Shown: piece after piece, positions 40,441-51,839 of the stretch
Layout: each line of letters starts with the position of its first letter
Position numbering within the stretch: position 1 is the first letter of the stretch
DNA from: Deinococcus apachensis DSM 19763
Lineage (GTDB): Bacteria; Deinococcota; Deinococci; Deinococcales; Deinococcaceae
Assembly (NCBI RefSeq): GCF_000381345.1
Contig: NZ_KB906398.1
Coordinates: forward strand, 434,001-498,000
Length of the DNA: 64,000 nt
Reading direction: 5' to 3'
Translations under genes and position numbers: made by a program
The notes under the pieces: model-generated
Told to the model about the DNA's origin: nothing
The model's database searches: none
Seen by the model: the letters and a program-made list of their open reading frames with translations, nothing else

Positions 40441-40935
40441 ATGTCCCTCGTGTTCCGGGATGCCGTCGCCGCCGCCCTCCCCTCGGAGGAGCGGTTGCGG
40501 GAACGGCTGGCGCGTCTTCCCGACCGCGCCTGGATGGACCTGGCGCTGCTCTTCGCGGCGGCCCTGCCCGAGATCGACGGGGTGATCGCCCTGCAAGGGG
40601 GCGAGGCCTTCGCGCGGGCGCTCGCCGCCTCACGCGGCATCCCGGTGCTGCAGACCGTGAACGCCGATCACAACCTGTTCCCGGGAGAGGTGGCCCTGGT
40701 GACTGGGCACCTGCGGGATGGCCTGCCCGAGATGCAGGCCCTGATGCGCGCCGAGCGCTCCGGCCTGCGGGTGCTGGTGGCCGTGGCCGCCATCGAGCGC
40801 ACGGGGGCGATGGGCCGCACCCGGCTGGAACTGCACGACGTGCGGGTTCAATCCGCCGTCGGGCTCGCCGACACGCCGGGGGGGCTCACCTTCGAGCGGC
40901 GCACCCCGCCCGGGCTGCTGCAGCGGTCCTCCTGA
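40441..40935 (+). CDS. PRTase-fold protein of unknown function
   Basis: Protein of 164 residues. The segment LPEIDGVIALQGGEAFARALAASRGIPVLQT resembles the N-terminal half of type I phosphoribosyltransferases, and EVALVTGHLRDGLPEMQALMRAERSGLRVLVAVAAIERT occupies the PRPP-loop position, but the D-D and Ser/Thr-Gly-Gly-Thr residues are mostly replaced. So it may be a degenerate PRTase used for binding or regulation. TACCCT (40430-40435) ends 5 nt before the ATG. The assignment is by pattern only. Confidence 0.7.
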   Translation: MSLVFRDAVAAALPSEERLRERLARLPDRAWMDLALLFAAALPEIDGVIALQGGEAFARALAASRGIPVLQTVNADHNLFPGEVALVTGHLRDGLPEMQALMRAERSGLRVLVAVAAIERTGAMGRTRLELHDVRVQSAVGLADTPGGLTFERRTPPGLLQRSS

Positions 40936-40936
40936 C

Positions 40937-41455
40937 CTACTGCGCGGCGCGGTAAGCCCGCAGCGCCCGCTCCTCGGCGGGCAGGCGGACGAGCAGGATC
41001 AGCGCGGCGTTGAGCAGGCTAAAGGTAATCGCCGTGCGCCACGCCCCCACGCTGAGGGGGGCGGAAGCCATCTCCAGCGCCACCACCGCGTAGTTCGGGT
41101 GACGCAGGAAACGGAAGGGACCGCCCGTGACCCGCTTCCCGCCCGGCACGATCAGGATGCGGGTGTTCCAGTAGCGGCCCAGCGTGCGAATCACCCAGTA
41201 CCGCAGCGGCTGGGCGAGCACGAACAGCAGGAAGGCGGGCCAGTTCACCCCTTTCCCCGAGCGGCGCCCTTCCAGCAGCGTGCAGAGCATCCAGCCCGGG
41301 TGCAGCAGGAAGAAGAGGGGGTAGTGTTCCCGGCCGTACTCGGTCGCCCCGTGCGCGCGCGCCCAGCGTTCGTTCGCACGGGCCACCCGCAGTTCGAGGA
41401 GGCGCTGCACGGTCAGGAAGCCGAAGATCAGGGGGGCGAGGGTGCGGGCACGCAT
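40937..41455 (-). CDS. Isoprenylcysteine carboxyl methyltransferase-like membrane protein
   Basis: Protein of 172 residues with four to five membrane helices. The C-terminal ICMT-type pattern is TGGPFRFLRHPNYAVVALEM with the Arg-His-Pro-x-Tyr core that holds SAM, and the closing EERALRAYRA. Bacterial members methylate polyketide or isoprenoid-type lipids, often next to type III polyketide synthases; none is adjacent. It converges with the PRTase-fold gene, with a single nucleotide between the stops. Acceptor lipid unknown. Confidence 0.82.
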   Translation of the reverse strand: MRARTLAPLIFGFLTVQRLLELRVARANERWARAHGATEYGREHYPLFFLLHPGWMLCTLLEGRRSGKGVNWPAFLLFVLAQPLRYWVIRTLGRYWNTRILIVPGGKRVTGGPFRFLRHPNYAVVALEMASAPLSVGAWRTAITFSLLNAALILLVRLPAEERALRAYRAAQ

Positions 41456-41610
41456 GGGCGTCAGCTTACGAGCTTCCCACGCTGAACATGACCCGGCCCG
41501 GCCCCCGCCCGTCTTCCGGTGTGGCGCAGGCGCTCGGGGACGTCCTCGCGGTGAAGAAGTCTCCTCCCCTGATCCAGCGCCCAGCGCGGCCTATTCGCTC
41601 ATGGGTCAGG

Positions 41611-42545
<935 letters not shown>

Positions 42546-42549
<4 letters not shown>

Positions 42550-44189
42550 GCCGTCTCAGGATAAGGGGTCGCCTGTTCCCACCCCGGGGGGCAGGGGGCA
42601 GCCCCGCCCGCGAGCACCACCCGGTTGCGGCCCCGGCGCTTGGCCTCGTAGAGCGCCCCGTCGGCAGCGACGAGCAGGGTCTCGGCGTCCGTGCCGTGCT
42701 CGGGAAAGGCGGCCACCCCCAGCGAGACGGTGCAGCGCAACTCGTGGCCCCGGTAGCTCACCGGGTGCGCCTCGATGGCGGCCCGGCAGGCCTCCGCGCG
42801 GCGCAGGGCGGCATCGGCACCGGTCCCGGGGAGGACCAGCACGAATTCCTCCCCGCCGTAGCGGCAAACCGTCTCCCCGGCGCGCAACTCCCCCCGCAGC
42901 AGGCCCGCGATGGCCTGCAGCGTTGCGTCCCCCCCCAGATGGCCTGCGGCGTCGTTGATGGCCTTGAAGTGGTCCACATCCAGGATCACCAGGCTGAACG
43001 GCTGCCGGATGGCGGCGGCTTGCACCAGCGCGTCCCCTAAGGCGGTCTGGAGACAGCGGCGGTTGTGCAGCCCGGTCAGGGGGTCCCGCAGGCTCTGCTC
43101 CTGGAGGGCGAGTTGCAAGCGCTCGATGTCCGCCAGCCGGGCCTGCACCTGGTCGTGCGCCTGCCGGAGCTGGGCCTCAGCCTCACGGCGGGCGGTGACG
43201 TCGCGCCAGACCACGAGTTGCCCCCCCAGGCGCCCGCGATCATAGAGGGGGGAGACGCGCAGGTCCAGGTGACGGGGCGGCGGACCCGCCAGCACGATCT
43301 CGGTGTGCGCCTCGCGCAGTCCCCAGACGTCCTCCAGGGCGGGCCTCCACTGGGCGAAGACCTCGGCGGCGGGCTGGCCGATGGGCGAGGGGCCGTGGGG
43401 GCAGCACAGGGCGCGGGCCGCTGGGTTGAGGTCCATCACCCGGCCCCGCGCGTCGAGCACGACGACGCCCTCGGTCATCTGCTCCACCAGCAGGTGCCGG
43501 GCGACGGGCCGCACGTCGAACAGCCTGAAATCCAGGATGCCCCACAGGAACACCAGCGCGGTCAGCAGGAACAGGACCGGGGTCAGGTCCAGCGCCGGAA
43601 AGGACCGCGGGCCCAGCACGCTGACGAGGTTCACGAGCCACGGCAGGCACAGCCCCGCCAGCAGCAGGCCCGCCTGCCTGCGGTAGAGGGAGGGGGCGCG
43701 CCAGCCGAACCGCACGAGCCGCGCCGCGCTCAGCAGGATCAAGCCGTAGCTGTACACCACGAGCACGCGAAACCACGGCCCGCCCTGCAGCAGGTTCTCC
43801 GCGCCGGGCACCCGCTCCTCGAACAGCAGGCCCTGCCTGTCCCCCGTGAGCACCAGCAGGAGAGTCACCAGCGGCACCCCGAACAGGGCGGCGGTCGCCA
43901 CTCGGCCCGGGGGGCGGCGGGTCAGCTCCAGCGTCATCAGGTATACGAACACCGGGGCGAGGGGCACGCCGATGAAGGTGGCGTCCAGCCAGTCGCGGCG
44001 GTCCTGCAGGGAGACGGCGAGCCAGTGCAGGGCGTAGGTGCCGGTCCACTCGGCGAGCGCCAGCAGCAGCAGCACCAGCGGCAGCGCCCCGGGCGCCCCC
44101 CGGCGCCGCCAGGCGACCGCCGCCGTGAGCAGGGCGGTGAGCATCGCCGCGAGGAGCCAGGCAGCGTAGACGGCGTCCGTCCCGCTCAT
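42546..44189 (-). CDS. Membrane diguanylate cyclase (7TM, PAS, GGDEF)
   Basis: Protein of 547 residues. Residues 1-220 contain about seven helices of the histidine-kinase N-terminal 7TM type. A PAS-like domain follows (MTEGVVVLDARGRVMDLNPAARAL, then LGGQLVVWRDVTARREAE), then a coiled coil and a GGDEF domain with LTGLHNRRCL, DVDHFKAINDAAGH and active site YGGEEF near residue 443. It should make cyclic di-GMP in response to a membrane or PAS signal. No EAL domain is present. GAGGAAC precedes the ATG; meaB is coupled downstream by ATGA. Confidence 0.92.
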
Positions 44190-44315
44190 CCGGGGTTCCT
44201 CGCCCGCCAGCGGGTGACAAACCTCCTGCTTGAGAAAGGCTTCATCCTGGAATCAGCTTAGGAGACCTGGCCGTCCCTGTCTGCAAGTTGTGTGGATCCG
44301 TCAGGGCCTTCTCAG

Positions 44316-45025
44316 CTACGGCGCCTGCCCCAGCACGTCGTCCGCCTCAGTCGCCTCGATCAGGTCCTCCAAGTGGGCGTCGTCGTTGAAGCCGAGGAGC
44401 GTTCCACTGTTCTCACCCAGCAGCACCCGGGTGATGGAAGTGTTTGTCACGCTCAGCCGCGCCCAGGCGTGGTTGGGCACTCCACCTAGCGCCAGGCCAA
44501 CTGCCACCCGCACCACGCCCCCGTGGGTGAAGACGAGGACGCGGCCCCCCGCGTGCCGAGTTCGCAGCCGGTCGAAGGCCACGGCGCAGCGGGCAAAGAG
44601 GTCCTCCATGCTCTCGCCCCCGGGTCGGCGGGTGGTCCAGGGGTCGGCGCGCAGGGCCCGCAGGTACTCGGGGAAGCGGGCCTCGATGTCGGCGACGACC
44701 AGGCCGCTCAGCTCACCCACGTCGATCTCGCGCAGACCGGGTTCGAGCTGCACCATCGGCCCCCCCACCAGACGCTCGGCGACCGTCTCGGCCGTCTGTG
44801 AGGCGCGGGCGAGGTCGCTGGAGTACACGGCGTCGAAGTGCATGCCCGTCAGCCGCTCGGCGAGGGTGGCGGCCTGGAGAATCCCGATGTGGCTGAGGGG
44901 CACGTCCGTCTGCCCCTGGTAGCGCCCGTCGGCGTTCCAGGTGCTCTCGCCGTGGCGCACGACCCAGAATTCTGTGGCCCGGCGGCGGTCCGGGGGCAGG
45001 AATCCGGTGGGGGGACGGCGGCGGG

Positions 45026-45029
<4 letters not shown>
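44316..45029 (-). CDS. Histidine phosphatase family protein (phosphoglycerate mutase-like)
   Basis: Protein of 237 residues. The catalytic RHG motif is WVVRHGESTWN; YSSDLARASQTAE, the late FTHGGVVRV and an acid residue in LREIDVGELSG complete the pocket. Family members are phosphatases or mutases for phosphorylated sugars, nucleotides or cofactors. It overlaps the stop of purM by ATGA at 45026-45029 (purM is upstream), so it might act on a purine-pathway metabolite, but that is inference from context only. Confidence 0.9.
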
Positions 45030-46099
<1,070 letters not shown>

Positions 46100-46142
46100 G
46101 ATCCTCCCGGAACCTCCCGCACAGGCGGGACCGTGGGGCAGT

Positions 46143-46841
46143 CTACCCGACTTTTCCGGCCGCCCGGCGCGCGAGCCACCAGCGGAGGGCGACCGCCACC
46201 GCCACGAGCGCCGAGAGCAGGCCCAGCCCCCAGGCCATGCGCCGGGCGCTGCCGCTCAGCCACACGACCAGTGCCGTGACCGGGAGCGCCCCGGCAGCGG
46301 TCGCCAGCATGAAGGGCCGAAAGCCCATGCGGGCCGCCCCCGCGACCAGGTTCATCACGTCCGCCGAAAGCACGGGCATCAGCCGCACGAGCAGGACGCC
46401 CTGCACCCCGTAGCGCTCGGCAAAGGCGTGGGCCGCGCCCCGCGCGCGTTCCCCGGCAAGCAACCGCACGAGTGTGTCGCCCACCGCCCGCCCCAGTCCG
46501 TATCCGGCGGCTGCACCCAGCAGCGTGCCGAGGTACACGATGAGAAAGCCCTCGACCGGGCCGTACGCGCGGGCCGTCACAGCGGTCATCACCAGCGCGG
46601 GCAGGACCGGCAGCACGGCCTGGAAGATGAATCCCGCGATCAGGGCGAGCGGCCCGGCCCACCCCAGGCCCGCCACGAAGGCGCGCGTGACGGCGGGGTC
46701 GCTGGAGGTCAGCGCCGCGTAGCCGCGCATCAAAAAGTCCCGCACGTCCGGGGTCAGGCTTACGCCCACCAGCAGGGCCAGGGTGCCGCCCAGCAGCAGC
46801 ACGCGCACGAGCTGGGCCTTCCGGGGGGCGGCGAGGGTCAC
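46143..46841 (-). CDS. TVP38/TMEM64 (VTT/DedA-like) membrane protein
   Basis: Protein of 232 residues with five or six hydrophobic segments. The VTT core is visible: FIFQAVLPVLPALVMTAVTARAYGPVEGF, YLGTLLGAAAGYGLGRAVGD and LLVRLMPVLSADVMNLVAGAARM. Such proteins include lipid scramblases or flippases and polyprenyl-phosphate transport helpers. It starts with GTG, 6 nt after TAGACT (minus strand 46848-46853), hence leaderless, and shares a 75-nt divergent promoter with the prenyl synthase gene. Transported lipid unknown. Confidence 0.85.
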   Translation of the reverse strand: MTLAAPRKAQLVRVLLLGGTLALLVGVSLTPDVRDFLMRGYAALTSSDPAVTRAFVAGLGWAGPLALIAGFIFQAVLPVLPALVMTAVTARAYGPVEGFLIVYLGTLLGAAAGYGLGRAVGDTLVRLLAGERARGAAHAFAERYGVQGVLLVRLMPVLSADVMNLVAGAARMGFRPFMLATAAGALPVTALVVWLSGSARRMAWGLGLLSALVAVAVALRWWLARRAAGKVG

Positions 46842-46916
46842 CCCCCCAGTCTAGGGGGAGCGGGTGAGAAGGGCGGGGGCATGCGCGCCCCTCCCCTCCC
46901 GCTAGACTGCCCCCCG

Positions 46917-47906
46917 ATGCGCCCCGAACTGCTCGACCGCGTGCTGTCCCTGCTGCCCCAGGACGGCGGGCGACCCGAACTGCGCGCCTACGCCGCCATG
47001 CTGCGCGACTACCCCCGGCGCGGAGGCAAGGGTATCCGCTCGGAGTTGCTTCTCGCCTCGGCGCGAACCCACGGGTTGAGCCCCCATTCAACCGGCTGGG
47101 AGGGCGCCCGGTGGCTCGCCGCGGCCCTGGAACTCTTCCAGAACTGGGTCCTGATCCACGACGACATCGAGGACGACTCGGAGGAGCGGCGGGGCCAACC
47201 CGCGCTGCACCGCCTGCACGGGGTGCCGCTCGCCATCAACGCGGGGGACGCGCTGCACGTCTACATGTGGGAGGCCGTGCAGCGCGCAGGCGTGCCGGGC
47301 GGCCTGGAGGAATTCCTCGCCATGATCCACCGCACCGCCGAGGGCCAGCACCTCGACCTCACCTGGGTCCAGCACCGCGAGTGGAACCTGTCGGAGGCCG
47401 ACTACCTGGAGATGGTGCGCCTCAAAACCGCTCACTACACGGTCGTCGTGCCGCTGCGGCTGGGGGCACGGGCGGCAGGAGTCGCGCCGGACGAACACTT
47501 CACCCCGGCGGGGCTCGCTCTGGGCGCGGCCTTCCAGATCCGGGACGACGTGCTCAACCTGCGGGGCGATCCCGACAAGTACGGCAAGGAGATCGGCGGC
47601 GACCTGCTGGAGGGCAAGCGTACCCTGATCGTGCTGCACTGGCTGGCCCAGGCGCCCCAGGAGCAGCGGCGGGTCTTCCTGACACAGATGGGGCGGGACC
47701 GGGCCGAGAAGGACCCCGCCGCCATTGCCGACATCCACCGCTGGCTGCTGGAGAGCGGGAGCGTCCAGTACGCCCAGGACTACGCGGACGCCCAGGCGCG
47801 CAAGGGGCTGGGCCTGCTGGAGGAGGCGCTGGCGGATGCACCCGACCAGGGGGCCGCGCGGGAACTGCTCGGCCAGATGCGGGAGCTGGCGACTCGGGAA
47901 GCCTGA
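46917..47906 (+). CDS. Polyprenyl (geranylgeranyl-type) diphosphate synthase
   Basis: Protein of 329 residues. The first aspartate-rich motif is VLIHDDIEDDSEERRG and the second QIRDDVLNLRGD; GGKGIRSELLL contacts the diphosphate, and LKTAHYTV sits between. It condenses isopentenyl diphosphate units with an allylic primer; size and context (carotenoid producer) suggest a GGPP-type chain-length, making carotenoid or quinone side chains. Chain length cannot be fixed. TAGACT (46903-46908) ends 8 nt before the ATG. A hairpin terminator follows the stop. Confidence 0.9.
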   Translation: MRPELLDRVLSLLPQDGGRPELRAYAAMLRDYPRRGGKGIRSELLLASARTHGLSPHSTGWEGARWLAAALELFQNWVLIHDDIEDDSEERRGQPALHRLHGVPLAINAGDALHVYMWEAVQRAGVPGGLEEFLAMIHRTAEGQHLDLTWVQHREWNLSEADYLEMVRLKTAHYTVVVPLRLGARAAGVAPDEHFTPAGLALGAAFQIRDDVLNLRGDPDKYGKEIGGDLLEGKRTLIVLHWLAQAPQEQRRVFLTQMGRDRAEKDPAAIADIHRWLLESGSVQYAQDYADAQARKGLGLLEEALADAPDQGAARELLGQMRELATREA

Positions 47907-47956
47907 AGGGCTCCGCTTCGGCGACAGGAATGTGCCGGTATCCCATCCACACCAAA

Positions 47957-47982
47957 GGGCGGCCAGGTTACCCCAGCCGCCC
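47957..47982. terminator. Hairpin between convergent genes
   Basis: GGGCGGC (47957-47963) pairs with GCCGCCC (47976-47982) in the 92-nt gap between the prenyl synthase and the NPCBM lipoprotein genes, which end towards each other. Likely a terminator for both. Confidence 0.5.
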
Positions 47983-47998
47983 CGTTCAACCCACTTGT

Positions 47999-49699
47999 TT
48001 AAGGCGCCGCCGTTCCCCCGTACCCCACCCCGTGGCGGGAGTACGCCTGCACCGGCTCCCCTCCCTGCACGTCCACCTGCAGGAAATAGCGGGTGTTGTC
48101 CAACTTCTTGACGATCTTGCGCGTCGCCACCTCGATGATATGCCCCGTCGAAATCTGCGCGTATTTCCCGTCCCGGGTGAAGTTCACCCACTTGGGCTGG
48201 TTGTTCGCGTCGTTCGGGTCGCGCACGTCGATGTCCGCGATCTGCTTCGGGGCCACACCCGGCAACCCGCTCACGTCGAAGATGTGGACGTAGCGGTTGT
48301 ACGAGTCCAGCACCCACACCTCCTTCTCGTCGGGCGTCAGGGCGACCCCGTGGCTCTGCGTAACCGGCCAGGCGGCATCCTTCCAGGGGAAGCCCTGCAC
48401 CGGCACGCTGTAGAGCTTCTTGCCCGTCGTCAGGTCCCCCACCTCGAAGCCCGAGAAGTGGTCCGGGTTGACAAAGGTCAGCGTCTCGGCATGGTTCACC
48501 GTGAAGGGCCGCAGGCCGGAGTTCGCCCCGCTCGTGAAGAAGGGGCCGACCTTCAAGGTCACCTTGTCGGTCGTCGTATCCGCCACGGTCAGGTAGTTGG
48601 AGGAGATGCTCGCCATGTACACCCGCTTGCCGCTCGCCCCGACGATGGTGTTGTGGGCGTTCTTGTACACGGGAATGCGGGTGATCTCGTTCCCGGTCGG
48701 CCCGTCGAGCACGAACCAGAAGTCGCCGCCCGCCTCCTCGCCGCTGCCCATATAGAGCTTCTGGCCGTCGGGGGTGATCGAGAGGCTGTCGATGGAGGGC
48801 GAATACTTGCGCGTCCAGAGCACGGTGTCCGTCTTGAGGTCATACGCCATGAGGTAGCCGAAGGTGGGCTGTCCGGCGTACTTGGGGTCCTTGCGGTCGC
48901 CCCAGTAGGGGATGTACAGCCGGTCGGTCACGGCGTTGGCCGCGATTCCCCGCAGGCCGTACATGCTGGGCATCGGAACGGTCTTGACCAGCGTGTATCC
49001 CTGGTCGATGTCGTATACCTTGATCGCCCGGTCCACTGCCACGTATTCCAGGTGGTGGGTGGTGGTGTCCACCGGGGGCGGGGTGGAGTCGCAATACACC
49101 CTGGGATCGGCCCAGTCGGCGTGGTCATAGCTGATGCCGTTTCCGGCGTCCGTGACCACCAGGCGCAATTCCTTCTTGCCGGTCACGCTGAGGTCCACCG
49201 TCTTCGTCAGGCTCGCGCCCGTCATGGTGCCCGAGTCGTAGGCTTTGACCCCATCGAGGTAGACCTGAAAGACGACGCTGCCGCGGTCGCCCACCTCGTC
49301 GTCCACCCCCACGGCTGCGGTAAAGCGCGTGCAGGAAACAGTGCTGCCGCCGGTCAGGCTGAACCGGAGTTCGCTGCCCGCATGGGTGCCGAAGCCCAGC
49401 GCGTAGGTCTTGCCATTCAGGGTGAGGGGCTTCCCGTCCCCGGCAGCCTGCTCGCCGTTGGAGCGGTTCTTCTCGGCGGGGCCCCAGCCGTTCTTGGCGT
49501 ACAGGATGGGTTCGTACTGAAGGGTGTTCGTGCCCGCACCCAAGGTCTGCGGCTGCACCGAGCCGTCGGCGCGGTACTCCCACGGGTAACTCTGCCCGTT
49601 CGCGTAGGGGTCAGCCGATGGGCCCTCCCCGCAGGCGAACAGGAGCAGGGGAAGACTCAGGCAGGCGAGCGTACGGGTGAGACGCTGACGTGGGTGCAT
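47999..49699 (-). CDS. Lipoprotein with NPCBM domain and beta-propeller
   Basis: Protein of 566 residues. A lipoprotein signal ends at LLLFAC. Residues about 50-195 form an NPCBM (novel putative carbohydrate-binding module): [56 protein letters not shown], and [20 protein letters not shown]. Residues 210-560 are a YVTN/WD-like propeller with repeated [43 protein letters not shown] blades. The combination suggests a surface protein that binds cell-wall or polysaccharide. Start 49699 is at the signal peptide; the longer frame is not supported. Confidence 0.85.
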   Translation of the reverse strand: MHPRQRLTRTLACLSLPLLLFACGEGPSADPYANGQSYPWEYRADGSVQPQTLGAGTNTLQYEPILYAKNGWGPAEKNRSNGEQAAGDGKPLTLNGKTYALGFGTHAGSELRFSLTGGSTVSCTRFTAAVGVDDEVGDRGSVVFQVYLDGVKAYDSGTMTGASLTKTVDLSVTGKKELRLVVTDAGNGISYDHADWADPRVYCDSTPPPVDTTTHHLEYVAVDRAIKVYDIDQGYTLVKTVPMPSMYGLRGIAANAVTDRLYIPYWGDRKDPKYAGQPTFGYLMAYDLKTDTVLWTRKYSPSIDSLSITPDGQKLYMGSGEEAGGDFWFVLDGPTGNEITRIPVYKNAHNTIVGASGKRVYMASISSNYLTVADTTTDKVTLKVGPFFTSGANSGLRPFTVNHAETLTFVNPDHFSGFEVGDLTTGKKLYSVPVQGFPWKDAAWPVTQSHGVALTPDEKEVWVLDSYNRYVHIFDVSGLPGVAPKQIADIDVRDPNDANNQPKWVNFTRDGKYAQISTGHIIEVATRKIVKKLDNTRYFLQVDVQGGEPVQAYSRHGVGYGGTAAP

Positions 49700-49880
49700 A
49701 GAACCTCCGGCCCCGGGACGCAGGGGGATGGGCACAGGCTTCGGGTCGAGTGTGGCATTTTCCACTCGACCCCGCGCCGCATATCCGGCAGCGGCCTTCA
49801 TGAACAAGGGGGAGGACACCTCCGTTCCGGCACCGGGGGAAGAGCAGCACCGGCCCCGGCCGGGAAGGCGGCCCTGGCGG

Positions 49881-50681
49881 TTACCCCTCCACCAGCCCCA
49901 GCGCCGCGTCCGCAAAGCGCTCGAAGGCGTGGGCCAGGGCGCGAATGTCCCCCGGCCTCGGCTCGCCCGTCTCGGTCAGGTAGAGGGCCACGTTGATCTC
50001 CAGCCCGAAGGCGGGAATGCCAGTGCGGGCGTGGTGCCGGGCGCTGAGGGTGTCGGTCGTCCAGGGGTCGCCGACCGCGACATGGGTGAGGTCGCCCATC
50101 AGGACGGGGGCAAAGGCGTCCACGCAGGCGGCTTGCAGGGCGTCCCAGCGATCACGGGGAAAGGTGGGGGCGTCCTCGGCACCGAGCATCAAGGTGAGGG
50201 CCGGGCGGGGCGTTCCCGTGTCGGGGCCGAGCGCCGGGCCACGCGAAGCCATCGAGTGTCCCACGATCATCAGCCGGGCGCCCTCCAATTCCGCCCGCAC
50301 CCCCGCGTCGAAAGCGTCCCAGATTCGCCGCAGCCGGGCCTCCCGCTTGGCCGGTGTCAGGACGAAGCCCCCCGGGTAGAGGGGGCGCCGGGCGAAGTCC
50401 ATCAGCTTCACCACGCCGTTGTCGTCGGTGTCGTCGCGGTCGCGGTTGAGGTCCACGGCGAAGCGGCTCCAGGGCGCCTGCAGGAAACGCGCCCCCGGCA
50501 CGGCGTAGATCAAATCCGTATAGGGATCACCCTCCATAAAGACGCGGTGCAGGAAGGCCGCCCGCTTCCCGGGGTCAAAGATCTCCTCGCCCAGCATGTC
50601 GCGCAGCACGTCGGCAGGAAGGGCCCCGGACGGGTGCGGCGTGAGGATGAGCAGGCGGTCGCGGTCGGTGGCCTCGGGCAT
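49881..50681 (-). CDS. N-formylglutamate amidohydrolase-like protein
   Basis: Protein of 266 residues. [21 protein letters not shown] with the VDLNR core, [12 protein letters not shown] and [15 protein letters not shown] are characteristic of the N-formylglutamate deformylase family (HutG-like, a zinc-dependent carboxypeptidase-like fold). Family members remove formyl or acyl groups from glutamate or cleave related peptides; no histidine-degradation genes are nearby, so the substrate may differ. It stands between a propeller lipoprotein and recF, both separate units. Confidence 0.82.
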   Translation of the reverse strand: MPEATDRDRLLILTPHPSGALPADVLRDMLGEEIFDPGKRAAFLHRVFMEGDPYTDLIYAVPGARFLQAPWSRFAVDLNRDRDDTDDNGVVKLMDFARRPLYPGGFVLTPAKREARLRRIWDAFDAGVRAELEGARLMIVGHSMASRGPALGPDTGTPRPALTLMLGAEDAPTFPRDRWDALQAACVDAFAPVLMGDLTHVAVGDPWTTDTLSARHHARTGIPAFGLEINVALYLTETGEPRPGDIRALAHAFERFADAALGLVEG

Positions 50682-50761
50682 GGGGCGAGGATAAGGGGGC
50701 AGGGGACGCCGGGACCTTCATCCAACTGAGGCCCACGCACCCCCGCGCCGCCCCCCGACGG

Positions 50762-50774
50762 TAGAATGATGGGT
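50762..50774 (+). promoter_or_regulatory. -10 element and leaderless start of recF
   Basis: TAGAAT (50762-50767) is a good -10. Its last bases overlap the ATG at 50766, so transcription should begin near 50775, at a GTG. That makes GTG 50775 the probable start and excludes the two upstream ATGs, which would not be on the mRNA. Confidence 0.6.
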
Positions 50775-51839
50775 GTGCAGCTCTCGTCGCTCTCCACCCT
50801 CAACTACCGGAACCTCGCGCCTGGCACGCTGACTTTCCCGGCGGGCGTGACGGGCGTGTTTGGGGAGAACGGGGCGGGCAAGACGAATCTGCTGGAGGCC
50901 GCGTACCTGGCCCTGACTGGCCTGACCGGGGTGACCCGGCTGGAGCAGCTCGTGCAGTCGGGCGAGCGCGAGGCGTACGTGCGGGCGGACGTGCAGCAGG
51001 GCGGCAGCCTCAGCATCCGGGAGGTGGGGTTGGGGCGCGGGCGGCGGCAGCTCAAGGTGGACGGGGTGCGGGTGCGGACGGGCGACCTGCCGGGCGGGAG
51101 CGCCGTGTGGATTCGCCCCGAGGACAGCGACCTCGTGTTCGGCCCCCCCGCCGGGCGACGGGCATACCTCGACGCGCTGCTCTCGCGGCTGAGCGCCCGC
51201 CACGGGCAGCAGCTCGCCCGCTACGACCGCACGGTGTCGCAGCGCAACGCCGCGCTCCGGGCCGGGGAGGACTGGGCGCTGCACGTCTGGGACGACGCGC
51301 TGGTGAAACTCGGGGCCGACATCATGCTCTTTCGCCGCCGCGCCCTGGGAAGGTTGGATGAACTCGCCCGTGAGGCGAACGCGGCACTGGGTAGCCTCAA
51401 GCCCCTGACGCTGACGCTCAGCGAGTCCACCACCCCCGAGACGTACGCGCAGGACCTCGCCTCCCGCCGCGCGGAGGAGTTGGCGCGCGGCGCGACCGTG
51501 ACCGGCCCCCACCGCGACGACCTGACCCTGACGCTGGGCGAGTTCCCCGCCAGCGAGTACGCCAGCCGGGGCGAGGGGCGCACGATTGCCCTCGCGCTGC
51601 GCCGCGCCGAGCTGGAACTGCTCTCCGAGAAGTTCGAGGAAAAACCGATCCTGCTGATCGACGACTTCACGGCGGAACTCGACCCGGGGCGGCGCGGCTT
51701 CCTGCTCGACCTGGCGGCCAGCGTCCCGCAGGCCATCGTGACGGGGACCGAGCGGGCGCCGGGCGCGGTGCTGACGCTGCGGGCACACGCGGGCCGCTTC
51801 ACGGCGGAGACGCCCGCCGCGCTGGAGGTGGGGGCGTGA
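50775..51839 (+). CDS. recF: DNA replication and repair protein RecF
   Basis: Protein of 354 residues from GTG 50775 (357 if an ATG at 50766 is used). It opens LSSLSTLNYRNLAP, then Walker A GVFGENGAGKTNLLEA, the ABC signature SRGEGRTIALALRRAEL and Walker B ILLIDDFTAELDPGRR, as in RecF, an SMC-like ATPase that directs RecR/RecO and RecA to gaps. DNA repair by RecFOR is central in Deinococcus. It overlaps the next gene (GTGA at 51836-51839), a DciA-like protein, giving a recF-dciA unit as found next to replication origins; dnaA/dnaN are not seen here. Confidence 0.94.
   Translation: MQLSSLSTLNYRNLAPGTLTFPAGVTGVFGENGAGKTNLLEAAYLALTGLTGVTRLEQLVQSGEREAYVRADVQQGGSLSIREVGLGRGRRQLKVDGVRVRTGDLPGGSAVWIRPEDSDLVFGPPAGRRAYLDALLSRLSARHGQQLARYDRTVSQRNAALRAGEDWALHVWDDALVKLGADIMLFRRRALGRLDELAREANAALGSLKPLTLTLSESTTPETYAQDLASRRAEELARGATVTGPHRDDLTLTLGEFPASEYASRGEGRTIALALRRAELELLSEKFEEKPILLIDDFTAELDPGRRGFLLDLAASVPQAIVTGTERAPGAVLTLRAHAGRFTAETPAALEVGA

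Noticed and set aside
50766..50774. ATG 50766 and ATG 50769 as recF starts
   Set aside because: They overlap or directly follow the -10 TAGAAT, so they would not be within the mRNA; GTG 50775 fits better. If a distal promoter is used they remain possible.
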